Origin: JACVRW01 sp963826165
GTDB lineage: Bacteria > Actinomycetota > Thermoleophilia > Solirubrobacterales > Thermoleophilaceae
Reading direction: 5' to 3'
Length of the DNA: 64,000 nt
NCBI GenBank assembly: GCA_963826165.1
Contig: CAWGWC010000006.1
Coordinates: 62,001-126,000 of the forward strand
A program made the position numbers and the translations under genes. Of the stretch, positions 39,803 to 47,452 are shown in pieces (within the stretch, counting starts at the first letter, position 1; each line of letters opens with the position of its first letter). A model generated the notes under the pieces. The model did not search any database. It had not been told where the DNA came from and was given only the letters and a program-made list of their open reading frames with translations.

Positions 39803-40930
39803 ATGGAGCAAGCCGCATCGCAGAACCGCCTGAAGGAGATCGAAGCCGAGGGGCAATCGGTCTGGATCGACAACCTCAACCGCGACCTGATCACGGAGGG
39901 AACCCTGAAGGCCCTCATCGAGGAGGACGGCATCTCAGGGGTCACCTCCAACCCGACCATCTTCGAGAAGGGGATGGGTCATTCCGACAGCTACGACGAA
40001 GCCTTCAGCGAGCTGCTGACGGAGACCCAGGACCCGCAGGAGCTGTTCGAACAGCTCGCCTACCGCGACGTGCGCGACGCCGCCGACGTGCTCCTCCCGG
40101 TCTACGAGCGCACCGAGGGCCAGGACGGCTTCGTGTCGTTCGAGCTGCCGGCGGAGCTGGCCCACGACACGGAGGGCTCGATCGCAGCCGCCCACCGCCA
40201 TCGCGACGCCATCGGCAAGCCCAATCTGCTCATCAAGGTGCCCGGTACCCCCGAGGGGGTGCGCGCCTTCGAGGAGCTCACCGCGGCCGGCCTGAACGTG
40301 AACGTCACGCTGCTGTTCGCGGTCTCGCGCTACGAGGAGATCGCCAACGCGTATCTGTCCGGGCTCGACCGGCGGCTGGACGCCGGCAAATCGATCGAGA
40401 ACTCAGCGTCGGTGGCGAGTTTCTTCGTCTCGCGCGTGGACACGAAGATCGACGACGCCCTGGAGCAGGCCGGCCACGAAGAGCTTCGCGGGCGGGCGGC
40501 GGTCGCGAACGCGAAGATCGCCTACGAGTCCTTCCAGCGCCTCTTCTCGGGAGAGCGCTGGCAGCGTCTCGAGCGGGCGGGGGCACACGTCCAGCGTCCG
40601 CTGTGGGGCTCGACCTCCACCAAGAATCCCGACTATCCGGACACGCTCTACGTCGACGAGTTGATCGGGCCGAACACGGTGAACACGATGCCCGACGCGA
40701 CCATCGAAGCCGCGCGAGATCACGCGACGGCGGCTCGCACCGTCGACCGCGACGTGGACGCCGCCCACACGGTCATGCGCGAGATCCGAGAGGCCGGGGT
40801 GGACGTGGACGACATCGTCCTGCGCCAGCTGGTGGACGAGGGAGTCCAGGCGTTCGCCGACTCCTACAGCTCACTGCTCGAGACGCTGGAGCGCAAGAGC
40901 AGCGAGCTCTCGCCGGCCACACCGACCTGA
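39803..40930 (+). CDS. tal: Transaldolase
   Basis: The 375-residue enzyme of the non-oxidative pentose phosphate pathway belongs to the actinobacterial long form. The N-terminus has SVWIDNLNRDLITEGTLKAL and GVTSNPTIFEKGM. The Schiff-base Lys is in NLLIKVPGTPEG. ASVASFFVSRVDTKIDDAL and WGSTSTKNPDYPDTLYVDEL follow. No 6-phosphogluconate or zwf genes are adjacent. It is translationally coupled to a small acidic protein at its 3' end. Confidence 0.95.
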   Translation: MEQAASQNRLKEIEAEGQSVWIDNLNRDLITEGTLKALIEEDGISGVTSNPTIFEKGMGHSDSYDEAFSELLTETQDPQELFEQLAYRDVRDAADVLLPVYERTEGQDGFVSFELPAELAHDTEGSIAAAHRHRDAIGKPNLLIKVPGTPEGVRAFEELTAAGLNVNVTLLFAVSRYEEIANAYLSGLDRRLDAGKSIENSASVASFFVSRVDTKIDDALEQAGHEELRGRAAVANAKIAYESFQRLFSGERWQRLERAGAHVQRPLWGSTSTKNPDYPDTLYVDELIGPNTVNTMPDATIEAARDHATAARTVDRDVDAAHTVMREIREAGVDVDDIVLRQLVDEGVQAFADSYSSLLETLERKSSELSPATPT

Positions 40931-41121
40931 TGGCCCCGCTCCGCTCCCCGGTGGCCAGGACGGACGACGACCGGCAGCGCTTCACCGAGGAGCGCCGTCG
41001 CGTCGAGGGGCCGAACGAGGACGACGACGCGCGGGATGATGGCGACACGGACGGTCCCAGCGAGGACGCGGTGCGTGAGGAACAGCGGCGCTCAACCGAC
41101 GAGCCCGACGAGTCCGGCTAG
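40930..41121 (+). CDS. 63-residue acidic small protein coupled to tal
   Basis: The ATG overlaps the tal stop (TGATG). The product is highly charged and probably disordered: MAPLRSPVARTDDDRQRFTE, then long Asp/Glu/Arg stretches ending DEPDESG. No family was recognised. The coupling supports translation, but low complexity in a GC-rich frame makes it less certain than its neighbours. Confidence 0.45.
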   Translation: MAPLRSPVARTDDDRQRFTEERRRVEGPNEDDDARDDGDTDGPSEDAVREEQRRSTDEPDESG

Positions 41122-41137
41122 CGCCGGCGTCGCCCGG

Positions 41138-42916
41138 TCACCAGAATCTGACCACCACGGCGTCCCCGCGGCGCACGGGTATCGGGTACTGCCCGTTCTC
41201 GGGCTCGATGCGGCGCCAGTGCCACTCCGGCACGTTGCCGGCGCCGTCGACCCTGGCCCAGCGATTCTCCAGCGGGTTGCCCAGGGAAGCCGTGGGGCTC
41301 TTGATCGTCCCGTCGTCCCCGCGCAGCCAGAGGGCGTAGCAATCCGCGGCCGGTGAGCTGGGAGCGAGGCGCACCACGTCGTCCGTCGTGGCCGGGGCCA
41401 CGGACGCGTCCTTGTTGATCAGGAACACGCTGTTGGTCTGCCCGGCGCGGGCGCGCCAAGCCTTGATCGTCGTCGGTCCCTGCGGCGTCAGCCGCTCGAT
41501 CCGAGCCTGGCTCTGGCCCGCCGCGGTTCCGGTGGCGTACTGGCCGAACAGCAGCATCGCGTAGTAGAGCGGCTTGGCGTCGATGGCTCCGTTGGTGAGC
41601 CCGATCGGGTTGTAGGGAGCGAACCCGTGGCCTCCCGGCCGCAGCAAGGGGTTGTTGTCCCAGCGGTCGGCGTGCTGGATGTTCACTCCTCTCACGCCGC
41701 GGGCGGCCATCGTGAACATCCAGTCGAGGCCCCAGAGCGCGTTGACCATCGTGTCGCTCACACCGCGCGAGCCGCGCTTGGACACGCTGTTGGCCTCCAC
41801 CGCGTAGACGTCCCTGCCCCGGGCATATCGGACCGCCTGCCCCACCAGTCGCCCGAGCCGTCGCAGCGGCCGCTCCGCGAGCAGGAACTCGGCCCGCCGG
41901 TCCCGGCCACCGGGCGACCCCGGCGAGGACCAGCAGCGGCCCGGCCTGCGCCCGCTCTTGGTCAGGTCCTGGATGCAGCCTCGGCGTCCGCGCGCCTGGT
42001 ACACGCTCTGCGTCACGAAGCGGTAGCCGCCGGCCGCGATCATGGCGCCGAGGCGGCCCCGCCACGCGGAGTAGGTGGGAAGCCCCGGGCCGGCCATGCG
42101 CCGCCCGGTCCAGCGGAAGTGCCGGCCACGGCCGTTCGCCCTGCCTCGCGTGAGCAGCCGACGCGCCGCCACGCGGTAGCTCTGGTTGGTGGCGAACCTC
42201 CGGTTCCGCCCCGAGCGAGGACGGCGCTTGCCGGGCCGCGCGCGGCGCTTCCCGGGCCGGGCCTTCCTCGCATCGCGTCCGGGCGCGATCGAGCGCAACC
42301 GCAGGTAGTCGCTTCGGCGATAGCTGTTGGGTTCGTGGCCGACGGCCACGAAGCGGATCAGCCGGCGGTTGTCCTTGAGGGCCGCGCCCGGATGCTCGCT
42401 GCCGGTGAAGCCCGGGTTGATTCCCTTGACGATCGTCTTGCGGACGCTCGCCGCGCCGTCCGCGAGGGGTGTCCCGAGCATCGCCGTCCAGTTCCTGCCG
42501 CGGGCCTTGAGATCGAGCAGGAAGTCCTTGACCAGCGCGAAGTGCCGAGCCACGACGCGCGACTTGAACGAGCAGCCGCTGCCCAGCCGCTGGTTGAAGT
42601 AACACATCTGCTCCTGGGCGGTCCCACCCACCCGCAGCGTCCCCTGGCCGAGCGCGGCGAGCATGTTGAGCACCTTCTGGTTGCGCGGAGCCGCCGGCGC
42701 GGGCCAGGGCCTGGCGAAGCGGCGATGTGACTCCACGTCGATCGGGAAGTAGGACAGCATCGAGGGCAGGAGGTAGTAGGGGATCGAGACCCCGACGAAG
42801 TCGCTGTGGACGACCGGGGCGCCGCGCCCGGGGTGTGCGGTATCGACCCCGACGGTCACCGTCGCGGCGTGGCTCTCACCCGCCGTGGCGAGGGCGAGAG
42901 CCAGTACGGCCAGCAC
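41138..42916 (-). CDS. Secreted GH79-like glycoside hydrolase
   Basis: The 592-residue protein resembles GH79 beta-glucuronidase/heparanase-type enzymes. Landmarks are GQGTLRVGGTAQEQ (cf. LRIGG), FVAVGHEPNSY in the acid/base position (cf. GNEPD), and YAVEANSVSKRGSRGVSDTM with the nucleophile Glu, followed by ALWGLDWMFTMAARGVRGVN. A basic insertion with tandem ARPGKRR lies between the first strands. The GTG at 42916 gives a hydrophobic signal sequence without basic residues. Upstream in frame, an ATC at 42952 would supply a normal n-region (GARRFDSRY), so the true start is uncertain. Confidence 0.8.
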   Translation of the reverse strand: MLAVLALALATAGESHAATVTVGVDTAHPGRGAPVVHSDFVGVSIPYYLLPSMLSYFPIDVESHRRFARPWPAPAAPRNQKVLNMLAALGQGTLRVGGTAQEQMCYFNQRLGSGCSFKSRVVARHFALVKDFLLDLKARGRNWTAMLGTPLADGAASVRKTIVKGINPGFTGSEHPGAALKDNRRLIRFVAVGHEPNSYRRSDYLRLRSIAPGRDARKARPGKRRARPGKRRPRSGRNRRFATNQSYRVAARRLLTRGRANGRGRHFRWTGRRMAGPGLPTYSAWRGRLGAMIAAGGYRFVTQSVYQARGRRGCIQDLTKSGRRPGRCWSSPGSPGGRDRRAEFLLAERPLRRLGRLVGQAVRYARGRDVYAVEANSVSKRGSRGVSDTMVNALWGLDWMFTMAARGVRGVNIQHADRWDNNPLLRPGGHGFAPYNPIGLTNGAIDAKPLYYAMLLFGQYATGTAAGQSQARIERLTPQGPTTIKAWRARAGQTNSVFLINKDASVAPATTDDVVRLAPSSPAADCYALWLRGDDGTIKSPTASLGNPLENRWARVDGAGNVPEWHWRRIEPENGQYPIPVRRGDAVVVRFW

Positions 42917-42979
42917 TGCTATGTAGCGCGAGTCAAACCTCCTCGCGCCGATCGTGACCTATCGAGGCCCACTCCGCAA

Positions 42980-42985
42980 TAGAGT
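42980..42985 (+). promoter_or_regulatory. -10 box of the sulfatase-fold gene (TAGAGT)
   Basis: TAGAGT, 9 nt, TTG 42995; predicted leader 2-3 nt. It supports TTG as start of the Tat-signal protein. Confidence 0.45.
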
Positions 42986-42994
42986 GGTTCTCGC

Positions 42995-44459
42995 TTGAGC
43001 CTCACTCGCCGCGCGTTCATCCAGTCGGCCGGGGCGTCCGCCGCGGCGGCGGGCGTGGCCCTCGGCTCGGGCGGAAGGGCTCTCGCGGGCGCCGGGAAAG
43101 CCGCCGGCCCGAACATCGTGGTGATCGTGATCGACTCCCTGCGGGCCGACCACGCCTACGGCGACCGTGCGCGAACGCCGAACCTGGACGCGCTCCTGCG
43201 CCGCGGTCTTCGCTTCGACCGCGCCTTCCCCGAGGCGATGCCCACCGTGCCCGCGCGCAACTCGCTGCTGAGCGGCCGGCGGATGTTCCCGTTCCGGGGC
43301 TGGCACGACTACCGGGGGCTCCCGAGGGCGCCGGGCTGGGCTCCCGATGCACACGGTCCGGCAGACCTTCACCAGCCGGTTGAGGGAGGCGGGCTACTGG
43401 ACCGGGTACGTGACCGACAACCCCTTCCTCGGCTTCGCCGGGCCGTACGAGCGGCTCAGGCGCAGCTTCGACCTGTTCGTCCGCCACGGAGGTCAGCTGG
43501 GAACGGCCAGGCCTCCGTCGAGCGTGTCGGCCCGCGAGCTGAGGCACTGGCTGCACCCGGCGATCGACAACCCCGGCATCCGGGATCGCGTTCGCAAGTA
43601 CCTCGCCAACGGCGGGTACGCCCAGGACGAGACCCGTTCCTTTGCCGCGCGCGTCTTCACGTCCGGAGTGGCGGCCCTGGAACGCGCCGCGGGCGAGGCG
43701 CCCTTCGCGCTGATCGTCGACACCTACGAGCCACACGAGCCATGGACCCCGCCGCGTCACTACATCCGTCAGTACGGCGACCCGGACTACAGGGGTCCCG
43801 AGCCCGCCATGCCGCGCTACAAGCGCGTGAGCAGCTGGCTCAACGACGGCAACCGCGAGCAGGTGCTCGGCCGGCTGCGCGCTCTGTACGCGGCCGAGGT
43901 GACCATGACCGACCGCTGGCTCGGCGTCTTCCTCGACCGCCTGACAGAGCTGGGCCTCGACCGCGAGACGATCATCGTCCTGGTCAGCGACCACGGCTTC
44001 CAGCTGGGCGAGCACGGCTGGACGGGGAAGATCTCCGTCGCCCTTCACCCGGTGCTGATCCGGGTCCCGTTCGTGATAGTGGACCCCGCCGGCCGGCGCG
44101 CCGGCGCGGCCACCGACTATTTCGCCTCACTGCACGACGTGGGCCCGACGCTGCTGTCCATGGCCGGCGTACCCACGCCAGAGCGCATGAGCGGCGTCGA
44201 CCTGTCGGCCCTGCTGGCCGGGGTCAGGCCACCGGCGCGGCCGTACGCCTACGGCGGCTACGGCGAGAACCACTACCTGCGCACCGACCGCTGGGCCTAC
44301 ATCAACGACAACCGGATGCGCAACCCGCGCCTGTACGACCTCGACCGCGATCCGTCCGAGAGTCGCAACGTGGCCCGGGGCCACCCTGCGGTGCTCGACG
44401 AGCTGAGAGGGACGCTCGTGGAGCGGGCCGGCGGGCGGCCGCCCTTCTACGGCACCTGA
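42995..44459 (+). pseudogene. Sulfatase-fold (alkaline phosphatase superfamily) protein with one frameshift
   Basis: Two frames encode one protein of about 487 residues. The first part has a twin-arginine signal (SLTRRAFIQSAGASAAA), the metal-site start IVVIVIDSLRADHAYGD and MPTVPARNSLLSGR. The second part, from MHTVRQTFTSRLREAGYWTG, includes YEPHEPWTPP, VLVSDHGFQLGEHGWTGK and the C-terminal strand. Removing one C from the CCC at 43343-43345 joins them. The position that is Cys/Ser in formylglycine sulfatases is Thr84, as in phosphoethanolamine-transferase and LtaS-like members. Divergent from the GH79-like gene. Confidence 0.8.
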
Positions 44460-44477
44460 TCCCCTCGAGAACCGGGC

Positions 44478-44765
44478 TCAGCTGCGGCTCTTTGCCGCCT
44501 TGCGGCCGGCCGCGCTGCGGGCCTTGGTCTTGGCGCTCCGCGTCCGAGCGGCCTTTCGAGCACCGGCGCGACGATTGCCGCCCTCGGCGTGACGGCGGGC
44601 CTCCTTGACCGCCGACTCGAGCCGGTCGAGCGCATCGTTGGCGGACTTGGGTGTCCGCTTGCCCTCGGCCTCGAGCCGCGGCAGTGCTGACAGCTCCTTG
44701 GCCACGCTCTTGCGCACGCCGCCGGAGCGCATGTCCTTGTAGAGCTTCTTCTCAGTCTTCGCCAT
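44478..44765 (-). CDS. Histone-H1-like basic protein
   Basis: The 95-residue protein begins MAKTEKKLYKDMRSGGVRKS and has a helical middle (KSANDALDRLESAVKEARRH). It ends in an Ala/Lys/Arg-rich tail of the eukaryotic H1 kind (AGARKAARTRSAKTKARSAA). Probably binds DNA or RNA electrostatically. ATG 44765 is preferred over an upstream in-frame one because the next residues match the conserved start. Confidence 0.75.
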   Translation of the reverse strand: MAKTEKKLYKDMRSGGVRKSVAKELSALPRLEAEGKRTPKSANDALDRLESAVKEARRHAEGGNRRAGARKAARTRSAKTKARSAAGRKAAKSRS

Positions 44766-44895
44766 GGCCACCTGATGCCCGGCTCGGACCGGCTTTATCC
44801 ATAAGTGCCACATATCCCCCGAACCGGGTTGGCGCGCCCGCCCGCGGGTAGCCGCGCAATTCGATCATCGAAGACTCCAACGGAGGAGCAGGGAA

Positions 44896-45477
44896 ATGAC
44901 GGAAGTGAGCACGGGCAATCCGCCCACAGCCACGAACGGTGAATCAACCGAGCAGGAAACCGGCGCGCAGGCCAAAGCCCAGGAGAAGGCCTCTGAGGTC
45001 GCGGGCCAGGCGCAGGACAAGGCCAAGGAGGCCGCCGGCCAGGCGCGGAACAAGGTGCGCGATCAGGTGGATCAGCGCTCCACCGAGGCCGGCGAGCGGG
45101 TCAGCGGTGCTGCAGGCGACGTGCGCTCCGTGGCCGACGAGCTTCGCAAGCAGGGTAAGGACGCTCCGGCGCGTTACGCCGAGCAGGCCGCCGACCGGGC
45201 CGAGCGCCTGGGCGGCTATCTCGAGAAGTCCGACGGCGACACCATCCTGCGTGACGTCGAGGAGTTCGGGCGCAAGCGGCCCTGGGCCGTCGTGGCCGGC
45301 GGTCTGGCACTGGGCTTCGCCGCCTCGCGCCTGCTGAAGGCCTCGTCCAGCGAGCGCTACCAGTCCTCGATCTCGGACCGCTCGCCCACGCGGCGTTCCC
45401 TCTCCGACCGGTCGGTCGAGACCGGTTCGGGGCAGGTGACGGGCGAGCTCGACTCCCGGTACAGCGATGGCGTCTAA
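44896..45477 (+). CDS. YtxH-like coiled-coil membrane-associated protein
   Basis: The 193-residue protein has a long amphipathic Ala/Lys/Glu/Gln-rich region (residues 20-100, with QAQDKAKEAAGQARNKVRDQ) like LEA and YtxH proteins. One hydrophobic segment, PWAVVAGGLALGFAASRLL, and a Ser/Arg-rich tail follow. GGAGGAG precedes the ATG. It is first gene of a three-gene overlapping operon with holin-3_6 and DUF3618 proteins, a combination widespread in Actinomycetota and linked to envelope stress. Confidence 0.83.
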   Translation: MTEVSTGNPPTATNGESTEQETGAQAKAQEKASEVAGQAQDKAKEAAGQARNKVRDQVDQRSTEAGERVSGAAGDVRSVADELRKQGKDAPARYAEQAADRAERLGGYLEKSDGDTILRDVEEFGRKRPWAVVAGGLALGFAASRLLKASSSERYQSSISDRSPTRRSLSDRSVETGSGQVTGELDSRYSDGV

Positions 45478-45886
45478 CGATCAGAGCGAGCTGAGGCAAC
45501 GCCCGACGGGAGAGCTGCTCAAGGAGCTCTCCGATCAGACGACCTCGCTCGTCCGCCAGGAGATCGACCTGGCCAAGGCGGAGCTGACCGAAAAGGGCAA
45601 GACCGCCGGCGTGGGCGCGGGCATGTTCGGCGGCGCCGGCCTGATCGGCGTGTTCGCCCTGGCCGCGCTGACCACCGCCGTCATCGCCGCTCTGGAGCTG
45701 GTCATGCCGCTGTGGCTGGCCGCGCTGATCGTGGCGGTCGTCTATGCGGCGGTGGCCGGAGTGCTGGCACTGCGAGGCAAGAGCCAGATCAAGAAAGCGG
45801 TGCCGCCGGTGCCGGAACAGACACAAGAGAGTGTGAAGGAGGACGTGCAATGGGCGAAGACCCGCGCGAGATCAGGCAGGGCATAG
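45467..45886 (+). CDS. Phage_holin_3_6 (DUF1469) family membrane protein
   Basis: The 139-residue protein has the N-terminal motif TGELLKELSDQTTSLVRQEIDLAKAELTEK and two hydrophobic hairpins: VGAGMFGGAGLIGVFALAAL and LWLAALIVAVVYAAVAGVLA. Despite the Pfam name it is a chromosomal actinobacterial protein, not a lysis gene. The start overlaps the preceding gene by 11 nt and the end overlaps the DUF3618 gene by 37 nt. Confidence 0.9.
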   Translation: MASNDQSELRQRPTGELLKELSDQTTSLVRQEIDLAKAELTEKGKTAGVGAGMFGGAGLIGVFALAALTTAVIAALELVMPLWLAALIVAVVYAAVAGVLALRGKSQIKKAVPPVPEQTQESVKEDVQWAKTRARSGRA

Positions 45887-46353
45887 AGCAGACCAGGACC
45901 GAGATGGGAGAGACCGTCGAGGCGCTGGGCTACAAGACCAACGTGACCGATCGAGCGAAGAACGCGGTGAGCGACCGGGTGGACAGCGTCCGCTCGAAGG
46001 TCTCGGGCTCGACCCCGGACAGCGGCGAGGTCAAGCAGGGCGCCAAGAAGGCGGCCGGCGTGGCTCAGGAGAACCCGCTGGGCTTGGCCCTGGGCGCAGT
46101 GGCGCTCGGCTTCGTCGCCGGGCTCGTGGTCCCCTCCACCTCGATCGAGGACGAGAAGATCGGCCCGATGGCCGACGATCTCAAGGAGAAGGCCAAGGAG
46201 ACCGGGCAGGAGGCCGTGGAGCGGGGCAAGCAGGTGGCCCAGCAGGCGGCCGAGACCGCTCAGGAGGCGGGCCGCGAGCAGGCCGAGGAGCTGCGCGACA
46301 GCTCTCAGAGCCGGGCGCAGGAAGCCCGCGAGCAGGCCGGCACGAACGCCTGA
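45850..46353 (+). CDS. DUF3618 family protein
   Basis: The 167-residue protein has the DUF3618 signature DPREIRQGIEQTRTEMGETVEALGYKTNVTDRAK, a hydrophobic segment (NPLGLALGAVALGFVAGLVV) and a C-terminal Lys/Glu/Gln-rich helical stretch. It forms an operon with the two upstream genes. The 37-nt overlap with the holin-type gene implies coupled translation. Confidence 0.9.
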   Translation: MGEDPREIRQGIEQTRTEMGETVEALGYKTNVTDRAKNAVSDRVDSVRSKVSGSTPDSGEVKQGAKKAAGVAQENPLGLALGAVALGFVAGLVVPSTSIEDEKIGPMADDLKEKAKETGQEAVERGKQVAQQAAETAQEAGREQAEELRDSSQSRAQEAREQAGTNA

Positions 46354-46371
46354 GAGGACGGTTTGACGCAA

Positions 46372-46411
46372 GGAAGCCGGGACGCGCGACGCGTGCGCGT
46401 CCCGGCCTTCC
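46372..46411 (+). terminator. GC-rich hairpin terminator
   Basis: CCGGGACGCGC and GCGCGTCCCGG form a perfect 11-bp stem around a 7-nt loop, extended by GGAAG/CTTCC across one bulge. It lies 18 nt after the DUF3618 stop and before the next promoter. There is no T-run, as usual for intrinsic terminators in GC-rich actinobacteria. Confidence 0.7.
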
Positions 46412-46437
46412 ACCCGGAACACCTGTTCGTGCGTCTC

Positions 46438-46443
46438 TAGACT
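46438..46443 (+). promoter_or_regulatory. -10 box (TAGACT), leaderless
   Basis: TAGACT, 7 nt, then ATG 46451. The promoter sits right after the terminator hairpin. Confidence 0.65.
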
Positions 46444-46450
46444 CGGGTGT

Positions 46451-46801
46451 ATGGGCAAGACCTGGGTGCTGGACACGGAGACGAAGGGAACGGGGGCCAA
46501 CATGGTCCCCATCGAAAAGGTGCTCGAGCAGCCCTCGGAGAGTCCGGGCAAGCCGGGCCGCGAGCCCCGGAAGCGGCCTGCGGCCGCATCGCCCGACGGC
46601 ACCCGCCGGCCGCGCCCGAGGACCCGCCGAGAGCCCGAGATCACCTCGACTCCGCTCCCGCCCGGTCATGTCCGTAAAAAGGCCACCGGCGAGATCGGCA
46701 AGGTCCTGGCGGTCGACCCGCAGGCCGGGACGGCCACCGTCAGATGGCTGAAGCGCGGAGCGGCCTCGACGGTTCCGCTGTCGGCCGTCGCGCGTCGCTG
46801 A
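46451..46801 (+). CDS. Conserved hypothetical basic protein
   Basis: The 116-residue protein has an N-terminal block MGKTWVLDTETKGTGANMVP, an Arg/Pro-rich linker (residues ~35-65), and a C-terminal ~45-residue module PPGHVRKKATGEIGKVLAVD then TVRWLKRGAASTVPLSAV. The module resembles small SH3/KOW-like beta barrels. I do not recognise a named family. The leaderless promoter supports the start. Confidence 0.75.
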   Translation: MGKTWVLDTETKGTGANMVPIEKVLEQPSESPGKPGREPRKRPAAASPDGTRRPRPRTRREPEITSTPLPPGHVRKKATGEIGKVLAVDPQAGTATVRWLKRGAASTVPLSAVARR

Positions 46802-46848
46802 GCCGGTCGAAATGGGTATGAGGGGGTCACCCAACCGAGGAGACTCCC

Positions 46849-47448
46849 GTGAAGCGCTTCGTCCGCCGCCCCTCCCCCGCAACGGTCCTGGCAAGCCTGG
46901 CTCTGTTCATCTCGCTCGGCGGCGTGTCCTATGGGGTGGCGACCAAGCAGATCGGCAGCGCCGGGATCCAGAACAACTCGGTCCAGAGCCGCGACCTGAG
47001 AGACGGCTCGGTGCTCGGTCGTGACATCACCAACAACACCGTCCAGAGCCGCGACCTCAAGGACAACGCGCTGCGCGGAGTGGACGTGAACGACCGCTCC
47101 CTGGGCGGCGCCGACCTGGCCGACAACACGCTCGGCGACCGTGAGATCAACGAGCCGCAGCTGGACGTGCAGGTCCTGGGCGGCATCGACGCCAGGAGCT
47201 ACGTCAAGCGGGTGACGAGGGTGGAGACCAAGTCGGCCAACGACGCCACAGCGGTCAAGAGCGCCCCCGCGGCTCGCTGTCCGGGCCGCAAGCGGATCAT
47301 CGGCGGCGGCGCTCGTGTGCTGGCCGGGGCTCCGGTGCCGGTCGCCCTCAGCGCCAACGGCCCGGCGGGCAAGACCTGGCAGGCGTCGGCCTACGCCACA
47401 GCGGCCACCGGAAACTGGCAGCTCGTGAACGTGGCCATCTGCGGCTGA
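46849..47448 (+). CDS. Secreted Asn/Asp-repeat protein of the Thermoleophilia SLGG type
   Basis: The 199-residue protein has the lineage-typical start VKRFVRRPSPATVLASLALFISLGGVSYGVA (signal). About ten degenerate repeats follow, such as NNSVQSRDLRDGSVLGRDIT, NNTVQSRDLKDNALRGVDVN and DRSLGGADLADNTLGDREIN, compatible with a short beta-solenoid. The C-terminal globular part has two Cys (RCPGRKRIIGGGARV and VAICG). CGAGGAGA precedes the GTG. Probably surface-exposed or cell-wall-associated. Confidence 0.8.
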   Translation: MKRFVRRPSPATVLASLALFISLGGVSYGVATKQIGSAGIQNNSVQSRDLRDGSVLGRDITNNTVQSRDLKDNALRGVDVNDRSLGGADLADNTLGDREINEPQLDVQVLGGIDARSYVKRVTRVETKSANDATAVKSAPAARCPGRKRIIGGGARVLAGAPVPVALSANGPAGKTWQASAYATAATGNWQLVNVAICG

Positions 47449-47452
47449 GGAG

